Assembly: GCA_946406115.1 (NCBI GenBank)
Contig: OX291543.1
Location: 33,878,815-33,942,814 of the forward strand
DNA: 64,000 bases
Reading direction: 5' to 3'
Source of the DNA: Apoda limacodes
Lineage: Eukaryota; Arthropoda; Insecta; Lepidoptera; Limacodidae
Shown one piece after another: positions 44,025 through 53,554 of this stretch. The translations under genes and the position numbers were made by a program. The notes below the pieces were generated by a model. That model did no database searches and was not told the origin of the DNA. It was given only the letters and a program-made list of their open reading frames with translations. How positions within the stretch are numbered: the stretch's first letter is position 1; each line of letters begins with the position of its first letter.

Positions 44025-44510
44025 TTTTTCTGACTGACTATGCAGTTGGCTGTTGCAGCCATAACTGCTTCACCGGGCTTTTTGGGGCGAGACTCTGAAG
44101 GAGCCTCAGCCCATATAGCGCACAACGTTCAAGGGCTCCCCGCGGCGCCTCGGCTTGGGTTGTTGCTCTCGGGGGCGTCCCTTCGACTGGCGTGAGCCTC
44201 GAACCCGAAGGTGAGTTACCGCCAGGAGGGGAGTTCCCGGGTCCGCGGGTGCGGTTGCGATTAAGTGGGGGCGAGAATCGCCCCGACACTCTTTGATACC
44301 TCACGAACCCGGGGAAGTCGACGTCGACTAATCTAGTCTAATCTACTAAGAGGCTTATCTCGCTATCCGGACAGCAAGATCGTCATCTGGGGCCGTTAGT
44401 ACGTGCCGAGGCCGCCTAACTATAGTTTTACGACCATGCCGAGGTCGGTCGGGGGGATAATACTTGCGGGCCGCGGCAGTAATGTACTATATAGTTATTG
44501 TTACGGGTGG
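44025..44510 (-). repeat. GC-rich retroposon, copy 2 (longer)
   Basis: Begins with the T run at 44024-44030 ('GGGACTTTTTTTTTCTGACTG') and shares about 270 bp with 38.16-38.50 kb. It extends further with 'GACAGCAAGATCGTCATCTG', 'GGGGCCGTTAGTACGTGCCG' and 'GGTCGGTCGGGGGG'. The minus-strand frame (44304-44038) encodes an 88-residue Pro/Gly/Arg-rich stretch ending LAPKSPVKQ. It is probably a 5'-truncated LINE or SINE of unknown family. Confidence 0.6.
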
Positions 44511-45845
44511 TTCACACCTGCAAGTGAAGTAGGCAACAGAACATGTAGGGTCTCATCATAATTAGACTATTTTGCATGCTCCAAAACAACTTTTATACAT
44601 ATTTTATCTTAAATAGTTTTTGATGAAAAATAGTGACGATGGCGCATGACAACAGCTTTCATGAGCTTTCTTTTAATAACAGATTTTAAGAAATGTATTT
44701 GAAACGTATACTTATACAAAACTTCCATTAATCTCAAACTAGGTCACTACTTCTTACACAGAACTTTACCCTAACCAGAATACTCCAGAACCTTGTAATT
44801 GTCTTTTCAACCCCAACCCAATGCTAACTTGCTTTAGAATTCAGGCTCCGTAGTAATTACGCACGCCTTAGTAGCGGGTTGTCTGCGTGATTCTAGTCAA
44901 TTGTTTTGTAACCTTTTACATTTTCTTTAATAACAAAATAAAACTTTTTTGGTATGTCTGTTATTTATTGACTATATTATGATTTTTTAGAGCCCTGTAT
45001 AAAAAAACAACCCGTCACTGTCAACAAACAAACACGTTATTTTCAAAATAAAATAATTTTAATAGGAAATACCTTACTTTAATAACAATATACCACTTTT
45101 TACAATAAATTATACAGACGTTGTGTCTCAGTTATAAGTTTTTAACATTCTTCGTGTGCAACAAATATGTAATTTACTATGAATTTACTTGATAAATAAA
45201 CATTGATCTGTCAATGCACAGAGAAAGGCACACTTGCGTACAAAACGTCTATTCACTACTCAGTTATATAAAAGATTTTCGGATAAAAGCATTTTTCTGC
45301 ATAGTTCCTTCAAATTCATCATTGATTTTTAATAATAACATAAAAAGATCATTATTGTAAAATAACAGAGTTGGAATTTGACAAGTGTCTGGATGGTTGT
45401 CAAGATAACCTACCATTGTTGCGAAGTTGTTGATGTTGTTGCTAAAAACCAAGAAGCTTATAATATTTATTCACCGAAAAGATTATTCTACATTTATTAT
45501 TGATTACCAACTTATCCATCCACTAACCTACTTGAGAAACTTTATACTTGATAACCTTTTATAAAACTGGCTTTCGCTCAGATGCCAGAAATCTTAACTA
45601 ATTCTCGGATTCAAGATCTGCAAAGAAGTGTTGTGACTTTGTGTAATCGTCTACAATCTCTAAAGTGTTTTTGTCATACTGTTTCTAATAATTTAATTTT
45701 TAATTTTCTTCTTTATGCTTTTGTATCGTTTAGTATTTTTATTGTCTCAAAACTAACGATCCATGTCCATTTCGTTATCTACCCCATCGTCGTTGCTTGC
45801 CAGCGCTCCGACTACTTCTGTGTACGAAATTATTCTATGTGACTT
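44511..45845. other. No gene recognised
   Basis: AT-rich. Open stretches at 45264-45452 (minus) and 45582-45842 (plus) lack motifs. The latter abuts the RT pseudogene and might be its decayed 5' region. Confidence 0.4.
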
Positions 45846-45849
45846 ATGT

Positions 45850-48430
45850 TCTTAGCCCTGCAAAGGCCGTAAAGGGTTCAACATTGATTTTGGCAAAAAA
45901 CATAAGCCTCGCCCTGCACCGCCACTTGCCCAGCCCATTACTGGTTCCGCATTGGACCTCTCTTCATCGGAGCTACAAACTCCACTCAACACCGACAACC
46001 TTTGTAAGTCATTGGGAGGGTTGCGTTCAACATTGCCTCTCTTAAAACGGATTCCTCGAGGTGCTCGGCGAAGTGTAGCACAGGCCCTTCATAAAGTCAT
46101 CCAAAATATAATCAACCACAACACAACAGAGAACTGGGAGCTCTTGTTAACTTTCGCCTTCAAAACCCTCCACGCAACACCTGAGGACAACACGGGAGCC
46201 AACCTTACACAAAAGATAAAAAATAACTGTTTAGCTTCACTGCAACTATCTCCTTTTTTAACTTCTACTGTCGTTTACAGACATGGAAACCGTCGTCCTC
46301 GCAATAACATCTCCCACCTTGTTGAGGCCAAAGTGAGTGATGGCGATATAAAAGGCGCTGCGCAGCTTTTGCTCTCGAGCGATGTCATTGCACCGGATAC
46401 AACAGAGACTTTAGATGCTTTCTAAGCATCCACAGGCTGTTGTCACTTGTCGCCTCCCTGACTCACCACAACCAAGTGACCTGACTCCTCACGTGAGCCC
46501 TGATGACGTCCGTGCTGCTATCTTTTCATTCAAGCTTGCTTCAGCCGCTGGCCTCGACCGTCTCTCGCCACAGCACTACAAGGACCTGTTAAGTGGCTCC
46601 GTAGGGAATGTAGGCAACGATCTACTTAACAGCCTAACCGCAATTATAAACCTTATGTTGTCAGGTGTGGTTCCCGAGGCAATCACCAAGATTCTTTATG
46701 GGGCCAATTTATGTGCCCTTCTAATAAAAGATGGTGGCATTAGACCAATAGCAGGAGGGTGCACCTTAAGGCGAATTGCCACAAAAATCATCCTTCCACA
46801 GATATCATCTTTATTTTGCCCCACTCAACTGGGCTTTGGCATTCGAGGCGGATGTGAAGCCTTGAAGCTTTCATTTTAAATAAGGGGGGCGAAGTGTTTC
46901 TAAAAGTTGATGTGAGGAACGCATTCAACTCAATTGATAGGGGCACACTACTTAAACACATAAGAGAAAAAATGCCCATAATTTTCCCCTATCTTTGGCA
47001 GTGTTATTCGGAACCTTCCCAATTGTTTTATAAAGAAAAAATCCTGTTTCCTTTAGTTGGATGTCAACAAGGCGATCCACTTGGACCAGCCATTTTCAAT
47101 TTAGCGATACATTCGACAATTTCGAAGCTCAATTCCGCTTTTAATCTATGGTATTTAGATAACGGAGCCCTAGGCGGCGATGCTACTACTGTTTCTGAAG
47201 ACCTGCGCACGCTCATTTATGAATTCAACGCCATAGGTTTGGATCTAAATTTTGAGATGAAAAACTTGATTAAATTAACCTCCATATGGCTCTTTCAATT
47301 ATTCGTTTTTGTTTATTTGTATCTAAATTCACTTATGTTTTACGTTGCTGCCCTTTTTGTAACCATCCAAATTTGCTATTGCCTCTGGATTCTTTGATTA
47401 GAAATTTCCTTACCAAAATTTTAAACTGCCCTTTAGATGAGCGTGCCTGGTAGCAGGCCTCTCTTCCTATCAGACATGGTGGTTTGGGAATCCGGAGCAT
47501 TACCGCTGTTGCCCTCCCATCTTTCTTGTCCTCTGTCAACAGTACGTGTGATCTCTACGGTAAGATTACTGCCACGCAGGCTTGGCGGTCAGCGTGTCAT
47601 GGTATGGATCCTCCATCTTTCACAAAATCGCAGAGACTTTGGGACGAACCTTTATGCAAAAAAGATAGTTCCTCCCTTATCTCAACCGCTAAAGAACCAC
47701 GTGAGCGTGCTCGTTTGCTAGCCGTGTCTGAACGAGAATCAGGCCACTGGTTAAGGGCACTGCACTCCGCGACGATAGGCACTCTGCTCGACAGACAGAC
47801 TTTATAATTAGCTGTGTGCCTACGCCTTGGGCTTCGATTAGTGCAGCCACACACCTGTAGTTTTGACAAAAGGGTCGAGCAGTTTGGCTATCACGGCCTT
47901 TCCTGTGGGAAAAGCGCCGGCCGCTTTTTGCGACACTCGGCCCTAAATGATATTATCCGTCGGGCCCTAACCTCGTCCCGGCTCCCGGCCATTTTAGAGC
48001 CAAGTGGAATTTTCCGCACCGATGGTAAGAGGCCTGACGTTTCTACTTTAGGGCCATGGAAGCTCGGTAAGTCTTTGTTGTGGGATGCCACCTGCGTTGA
48101 CACGCTGGCGGTGTCTCATTTACCAACGACCTTAAAGAGCGCTGGCACGGCAGCAGCCTGCTAAAGCCCGCAAGCGGCGTAAATATGCCAATCTTGAGGC
48201 AGGTTTCATATTTGTGCTGTTTGGGGTTGATACTTTTGGGCCGTGGGGACCGGACGCAAAAAAACTCGTCCGTGACCTTTCTGCGCGATTGGTCGAGGCA
48301 TCGGGTGACCGGAGGGCTGGCAGTTTTCTCTGCCAAAGGATCAGTTTGGCAATCCAAAGCGGTAACGCTGCCAGCATTCTGGGCACCGCTATGCCGCATG
48401 ATTTTTTAGAGGATATTTTTTATTTATAGT
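45850..48430 (+). pseudogene. Reverse transcriptase pseudogene with C-terminal CCHC/PD endonuclease-like region
   Basis: Plus strand, split over several frames. 45952-46425: helical N-terminal part (RIPRGARRSVAQALHKVI). 46490-46865: RT fingers (SPDDVRAAIFSFKLASAAGL, DRLSPQHYKDLL, LIKDGGIRPIAGGCTLRRIA, LGFGIRGGCEA). 46894-47270: palm with VDVRNAFNSID (motif A), GCQQGDPLGPAIF (motif B) and WYLDNGALGG (motif C; the second Asp is Asn, GAT AAC at 47158-47163). 47484-47807: thumb/connector (WRSACHGMDPPS). 47814-48160: [28 protein letters not shown] (48036 region) and WDATCVD. 48170-48420: KRRKYANL, FGVDTFGPWGPDAKKL, QRISLAIQSGNAASILGTA. The CCHC-RH-KRPD-D order parallels the restriction-like endonuclease of R2/NeSL-type LINEs (inference). 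A stop at 47805-47807 and frameshifts near 46420, 46880, 47300 and 48155 kill it. Confidence 0.7.
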
Positions 48431-48940
48431 TAGGTTATTTTTATTGTATTTATAACTATATATAAATTTTTATACATTAGGTATAAAAAATCGAAATCTG
48501 GTACACAGAACTGAGGCTCAAAATTCGTGTTGACTTGTGAAATCTTTATAATATTATAAAAGTGTCTAAAAAAACAACGAAGGGTGCTCCGTGCCCGAAC
48601 CAAAAATTTGACCCGACTGTGCTGCAAGAGGGTTATGTTATTGGTGGCTATCTGTGTATTTATGAAGTACCTATTCTCTTTCTTCTAGTAGTTCAAATAG
48701 TTAAATATGGTTTGTATGTATTTCGAACATTATGGTAACGTTAGATTTGTTGTGACAGGCCAAGTATCATAGTATTATGAAACGATAATATGTCGAACAT
48801 GAAACGTCATCTAAATTTTTCGTCTGTCGGTTTATCTTTTTGATTCAATATTACGGAAAAATATAAATGTGTTCACAGTTGAATTGACTTACTTCTAGTA
48901 GTTCATTAAGTACTGAAAAAGAGATTACTAACCTTTTTTT
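48431..48940. other. No gene recognised
   Basis: AT-rich, including the presumed 3' UTR of the pseudogene. Otherwise unassigned. Confidence 0.4.
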
Positions 48941-49180
48941 ATAAATATGGTGGTTTACAACGACGGACATATATAAATACAGTGGTATACAACGAGGGAC
49001 ATAGGTATATAAATATGGTGGTTTACAACGAGGGACATATATAAATATGGTGGTTTACAACGAGGGACATATATAAATATGGTGATTATTCACGCAGGAC
49101 TAAAGTGGTTGGCGAAAAGAGGCTGTCCCCACATTATAGATATTGTGGGTGTGTGTCCATTTGCTGATCATCCCCTTCGG
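48941..49180 (+). repeat. 32-bp minisatellite and dispersed-repeat flank
   Basis: Units of ATAAATATGGTGGTTTACAA plus CGAGGGACATAT start at 48941, 48973 (36 bp, variant), 49009, 49041 and 49073 (partial). The third and fourth are identical. The flank 49100-49180 ('AAAGTGGTTGGCGAAAAGAGG', 'CACATTATAGATATTGTGGG') recurs inverted at 63.50-63.61 kb. Confidence 0.85.
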
Positions 49181-49331
49181 AGAATAAATCCTTGACGATA
49201 TATATACATCTGTTACATAAAATATTTAACGTCAAACTCAATTTTGCAATTATATAAAATTCTTTAATACAGATTTTATGTAGGTATAGAAATATTTGTA
49301 AATATAAGAAATAAACAATATTGTAAAAAAA

Positions 49332-49519
49332 AATATACCAGCAAAGTGGCAAACAACCTTGCGGTCCGCCTGATGGTAAGCGGCTACCGTAGCCTATTGA
49401 CGCTTGCAATACCAGGGGCATCACTCGCGCATTGCTGACCCTTTTAAAATCTAATAACTTCTTTCTTAAATTTTTTAAGGCATACGTTTAAATTTCATTC
49501 CTATAACATAACAGTTTTC

Positions 49520-49522
<3 letters not shown>
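49332..49522 (-). repeat. Older LINE 3'-tail repeat, left half of the insertion host
   Basis: Tail 'ATACCAGCAAAGTGGCAAAC', 'GCATCACTCGCGCATTGCTG', 'ACTTCTTTCTTAAA', then 'CATACGTTTAAATTTCATTCC', 'TATAACATAACAGTTTTCATA'. The right half resumes at 53218. It matches 42.30-42.44 kb in reverse. Confidence 0.8.
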
Positions 49523-49576
<54 letters not shown>

Positions 49577-49622
49577 CCACTAAGGTGGCAAACAAGCTTA
49601 CGGCTCGCCTGATGGTAAGCGG

Positions 49623-52589
49623 TCACCGTAGCCTATGGACGCTTGCAACACCAGGGGTATCACTTGCGCGTTGCCGACCCTTCAGAAATCTAATAACTTC
49701 TTTCTTGAAGAACTCCATACTGTAGTCCTTGCAGAAAACCTTGGCAGGGAGCTCATTCCACAACTTAAGCATTCGCGGGAGGAAGTTTCTCTGAAACCGC
49801 ACTGTACGCGACCATTTAGGTTCTAAAGTGTGAGAATGAATTCCCTGCCGATGGCGAGCGGTGCGATGGTAGAAAGTAGCTGTGGGCATCATTTCGAACA
49901 ATTCCTCAGAACACAACCCATTGTACAAGCGGTAGAACACACACAGTGAGGCAAAGTCTCTCCTCAGACTTAAGGGCTCGATACCGCAAGTGAGTTTGGG
50001 ATCGTCGACAATTCTCACAGCCCGTCGTTGAACCGAGTCAAAAGGGTCAAGCTGGTATCGGGGTGCACCTGCCCAGAGATGGCAGCAGTACTCCATATGG
50101 GGCCGAACTTGCGACTTGTAAAGTAACAACCTTTGCCCCGACGTGAAGTACTGCTTCGCTCTGTTGAGTACACCAAGTTTTTTGGACGCCAGCTTTACCT
50201 TATCTTGTAAATGATCTCGGAACTGAACATCGCTGGAGATGTCGACACCAAGGATCCCAATGCTCTTGGAGATGGAGAGGGGAGTGTTCTGGAATTGTGG
50301 GACCACAGTGAATGGAGTTTTCTTAGCGGTGAACGCGCACACTTGTGTCTTTGTAGGGTTGAATCGGACCAAGTTTACCCGTCCCCAGTCAGAGACCTGG
50401 GACAGTGTGGTCTCGATTTGAGACACAAGTTCTCCGCGGTTTTCCTCCACAAGGAAACGAGGGATGTTTGCACGACCCGTGTAAAAAGTGTCTCCAGTAC
50501 TGTCATCTGCATAGCAATGTATGTTTTTGATGTCCAACATGTCATTGATATGCAGTAGAAACAGCGTAGGAGACAGCACAGAGCCTTGCGGGACACCAGC
50601 ATTAATGTCCATGCTATCAGAGCAACTACCGTCAACTACAGTTCGTATGCGTCTGCCGGACAAAAAGCTAGCCACCCATTTGCACAAACCCTCGGGCACT
50701 CCGTAAGATGGCAACTTCGATAGAAGACCGCGGTGCCAGACCCGATCGAACGCCTTCGCTATGTCCAGGCTACATGCCAATGCCTCCCCCTGACTCTCAA
50801 TGGCTAGTGCCCATCGGTGTGTGAGATACACTAGAAGGTCACCAGTCGAGCGACCGTGGCGAAAGCCATATTGACGGTCACTGACCAGATCGTGTACTTC
50901 TAGGTATCTTAGAAGCTGTGTGTTGATCACACGCTCCATCACCTTAGAGAGGAGAGAGGTAATAGCGATAGGCCTGTAATTCGATGGATCTGATCTATCG
51001 CCCTTTTTGGGCACCGGGTGCACATTCGCAGTCTTCCATGTAGACGGAAATTGCCTAGTGTGGTAGGAAAGCGCGAAGAGGCGCGTGAGTACAGGACATA
51101 ACTCAGGAGCACACTGCTTAAGCACCACTGCTGGTATACCGTCTGGCCCACTCGACTTATGAACGTCTAGAGAAAGCAACGCCCGCCTGACCTCCCGCTG
51201 CGTTATGGAGATTTCCGGCATGGACTTACCGCACCACGGTATAGTAGGTGGTACAGCGCCTTCATCGTTCATATTCGAGTTCGAGGCAAAGAGACTGCCC
51301 AGTAGATCGGCTTTCTCTTTAGCACTATGGGCCAAGTCACCATCGGTCTTTCGCAGTGGTGGTAACGACGACTGGCAGAAGTTCCCTTCGGCAGCTTTGG
51401 CAAGCGACCAGAAAGCACGACTCCCAGAAGGATAGCTCGCAAGTCGCCCACCTATTTTGCCGATGAATTGGAATTTTGCTCTGGCAGTTGCTTTCTTACT
51501 GAACCTCGAGGCAGCATTTAATTTGCGTTTTAACTCAGAAATATTCGGATCCTTATTATAACGAGCCGTGGTCCAAGCCTCATATGCATTTTGCTTAAGA
51601 ATTTTAGCTTTTCTGCAAGACCTATTAAACCACGGTCGTTTTTTGACGCCGGCAGCTACTCGCGGGTTAGGAATATAGCATTCCATACCAGCAAGGATTG
51701 TCTCAGTGACTGCGGCTGCGCAGACGTCAGGATCTTCTGAGTTAAAGCAGATCTGCCTCCACGGGTACGATGCGTAAAATTCACGCAATCCATCCCAGTC
51801 TGCCGACTTATAGTGCCACACACGACGCCAGTTAGTTGGCCCAGAAGGATCAGGTTGTGTGCATGACACTTGAGTCCGAACGAGACAGTGGTCCGAGGAG
51901 CCAAGAGGCGCATCCACTGAGACGGAGTACCCGTCCGGACGAGTAGTCAGCAGAAGGTCCAGTAAGGAGCTCGTATGTTCCTCTATATCTGGTATTCTCG
52001 TTGGAGAAAGTACCAGCTGAGAGAATCCATAGGTCAGAGCAAATTCATGAGCAGATATCCCAGCATAGTTATTGGTTCGAGAACTGAGCCACTCGCGATG
52101 GTGGGCGTTAAAGTCTCCCAAAATAACTAGTTCTGCTGTGGGATATTGCTCTAGAACTTTGTCAGTCGTCAAACTCAGGTGCGTGAAGAGTCGAGTTACG
52201 TCCGTGGCACCGCTATGAGACCTGTATAGGCACGCATAGATACGAGTGTGGCCGCCGTAATCTACGCACACCCACAATATCGACAGGTCCCTGTCTTCAA
52301 GGCTATGAAGGCGGCGACAGCAGATATCCTCCCGGACGAAATTACATACACCGGCACGACTCATAAAATTGTGTTCGAGTTTGTAGCCGGGATAATGAAG
52401 GTATGATGTGTCGGCCGGGCAGGATATCTGCGTCTCCGTTAGAAAAAGAATGGTCGGCTGCGCAGTTTCGAGATGGTGGTGGACTGCGTTAAGATTTGCG
52501 TGAATACCCCTGATGTTGCAAAAATCCACATTATATGTGGATGGAGTAGCCGCTGTGCAAACTCTTTTCTTTTTCTGTCTTCTGGCCAT
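49623..52589 (-). CDS. LINE ORF2 protein: AP endonuclease plus reverse transcriptase (988 aa)
   Basis: Multifunctional protein for target-primed reverse transcription: nicks chromosomal DNA and copies its RNA there. Residues about 20-240 form the apurinic-type endonuclease, with Asn at NIRG (25), Glu at LTETQ (52), GDFNAH (158-163) and SDH (232-234). Residues about 245-450 are the linker (KKRPWFNRSCRKAK). RT about 470-790: KSSGPDGIP, HPVPKKGDRSDPSNYRPI (524-541), QYGFRHGRSTGD, SLDIAKAFD (Asp609, Asp615), GVPQGSVLSP (665-674) and YADD (693-696), all intact. The C-terminus contains WAGAPRY and a basic tail ending KGRQRASDTPGVASVHRLR. The first Met (52589) sits right after the GC-rich leader. 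The length fits CR1/jockey ORF2. No stop or frameshift is seen. Clade (CR1 versus jockey) is uncertain. Confidence 0.92.
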   Translation of the reverse strand: MARRQKKKRVCTAATPSTYNVDFCNIRGIHANLNAVHHHLETAQPTILFLTETQISCPADTSYLHYPGYKLEHNFMSRAGVCNFVREDICCRRLHSLEDRDLSILWVCVDYGGHTRIYACLYRSHSGATDVTRLFTHLSLTTDKVLEQYPTAELVILGDFNAHHREWLSSRTNNYAGISAHEFALTYGFSQLVLSPTRIPDIEEHTSSLLDLLLTTRPDGYSVSVDAPLGSSDHCLVRTQVSCTQPDPSGPTNWRRVWHYKSADWDGLREFYASYPWRQICFNSEDPDVCAAAVTETILAGMECYIPNPRVAAGVKKRPWFNRSCRKAKILKQNAYEAWTTARYNKDPNISELKRKLNAASRFSKKATARAKFQFIGKIGGRLASYPSGSRAFWSLAKAAEGNFCQSSLPPLRKTDGDLAHSAKEKADLLGSLFASNSNMNDEGAVPPTIPWCGKSMPEISITQREVRRALLSLDVHKSSGPDGIPAVVLKQCAPELCPVLTRLFALSYHTRQFPSTWKTANVHPVPKKGDRSDPSNYRPIAITSLLSKVMERVINTQLLRYLEVHDLVSDRQYGFRHGRSTGDLLVYLTHRWALAIESQGEALACSLDIAKAFDRVWHRGLLSKLPSYGVPEGLCKWVASFLSGRRIRTVVDGSCSDSMDINAGVPQGSVLSPTLFLLHINDMLDIKNIHCYADDSTGDTFYTGRANIPRFLVEENRGELVSQIETTLSQVSDWGRVNLVRFNPTKTQVCAFTAKKTPFTVVPQFQNTPLSISKSIGILGVDISSDVQFRDHLQDKVKLASKKLGVLNRAKQYFTSGQRLLLYKSQVRPHMEYCCHLWAGAPRYQLDPFDSVQRRAVRIVDDPKLTCGIEPLSLRRDFASLCVFYRLYNGLCSEELFEMMPTATFYHRTARHRQGIHSHTLEPKWSRTVRFQRNFLPRMLKLWNELPAKVFCKDYSMEFFKKEVIRFLKGRQRASDTPGVASVHRLR

Positions 52590-53100
52590 AATATATATAA
52601 AAAAAAGTTACTAAGACTAAGGATGAGGATTCACTGCACAGACAGCATAGAGGGCAAAGGGTGCGGTTCTAAGACTGCCGAAGCTCGCCACAGATGATAC
52701 GGTTGCTGGCACGGCGGGCGGAAGGGCCCCTGATCCCCCTCTGTTGTAGTAGCCGGGTCCACTCCGGTCTCCTTCTCCGGCACGACTACCACTTCAGATA
52801 CTTTACACAGGCTGGCGAATCAGCCTCCCAGGGCGGAGATTAAGTGATCCCTGGGTTCGGGATCCCGTTCAACCTGCGGGCGGCCAGCGGTCAGCCGTTT
52901 CATCAGGTCTTCCTGACCGCCGAACCAGCACGCCGCGTCTATGCCGAGTATGACAGCAACAAGCACCGCCGGTCCTCCGCTGTCCGTGCAGCGAATCCTC
53001 AAAGAGCTCTGGCAACCTTACTCACCGCCAGGAACACAACACTACTCAATGTTAGTGTTATTATGGCCGCGGTTTTCTGTAAGGTGGAGGAACTTCCCCA

Positions 53101-53194
53101 GTTCGGGCCGCTCATTCGAGCAAGTACTCGCTATGCCCTGCTTAGTTGTTCGGGTGGCTTATTCGAGCGAGTACTTGCAGTGCCCTACCTCTCT
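53101..53194 (-). repeat. 47-bp tandem pair at the LINE 5' end
   Basis: Two 47-bp units begin GTTCGGGCCGCTCATTCGAG (53101) and GTTCGGGTGGCTTATTCGAG (53148). Each contains CGAGYRAGTACT and ATGCCCT/GTGCCCT. They lie at the 5' end of the minus-strand LINE, where internal promoter repeats are found in some LINEs. Confidence 0.7.
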
Positions 53195-53217
53195 TAATTA
53201 ATTATTAAGAGATTATA

Positions 53218-53270
53218 ATATTCCACGTAAGCACGCTTATAAGGTTAATAAGTAATTTTTAGGAAATGTT
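53218..53270 (-). repeat. Older LINE-tail repeat, right half of the insertion host
   Basis: 'ATATTCCACGTAAGCACGCT TATAAGGTTAATA' continues the sequence interrupted at 49522, as shown by the continuous version at 42.30-42.36 kb. Confidence 0.8.
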
Positions 53271-53510
53271 TAAGTTAGTATTTTTTCTTCTTTGCGTAGT
53301 AAGTACTAAATGAATCTGCGCAAAATTAATTAGTGTCTTATTCATATACCAACTCACGTAAAAGTAGCTTCTACGTAGGTAATTATGTTGATAAGAAATT
53401 ATCTCTATCTCTTACGAAAATGGGCCCTATGTAAACAAAACAACAAAAATAAACATCACTATTCAACAAAGGGGTTTGATTAACTCTGAATTAAAAAAAT
53501 TTTTTAATGG
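53271..53510. other. No gene recognised
   Basis: AT-rich. Confidence 0.5.
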
Positions 53511-53554
53511 TTTTGTAACTCAAAAGGAAAAAAGGAACCCTAAAAGTTTCATTT

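Larger units (their letters stand above)
49523..53217 (-). mobile_element. CR1/jockey-type LINE with intact ORF2, A51 tail
   Basis: About 3.7 kb. The A tail is a 51-T run (49523-49573) on the plus strand, followed by the 3' UTR with 'GTGACCGCTTACC' (reverse complement) and ORF2 (52589-49623). About 630 bp of GC-rich 5' sequence follows (52590-53200), ending in a 47-bp tandem pair. The left junction is after CATAT, the right one before ATATTCC, so at most about 5 bp (ATATT) is duplicated. An interrupted older repeat flanks it. Its length and intact ORF suggest recent activity. No separate ORF1 was found, so the element could be 5'-truncated or an ORF1-less subfamily. Confidence 0.85.

Noticed and set aside
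50211..50558. 115-codon plus-strand ORF within the LINE
   Set aside because: Antisense shadow of the intact LINE ORF, no independent motif.
52820..53002. LINE ORF1 upstream of ORF2
   Set aside because: A 60-codon minus frame (RPQVERDPEPRDHLISALGG end) exists but is short, lacks a zinc knuckle or coiled coil, and sits in GC-rich leader. Not enough to call ORF1.
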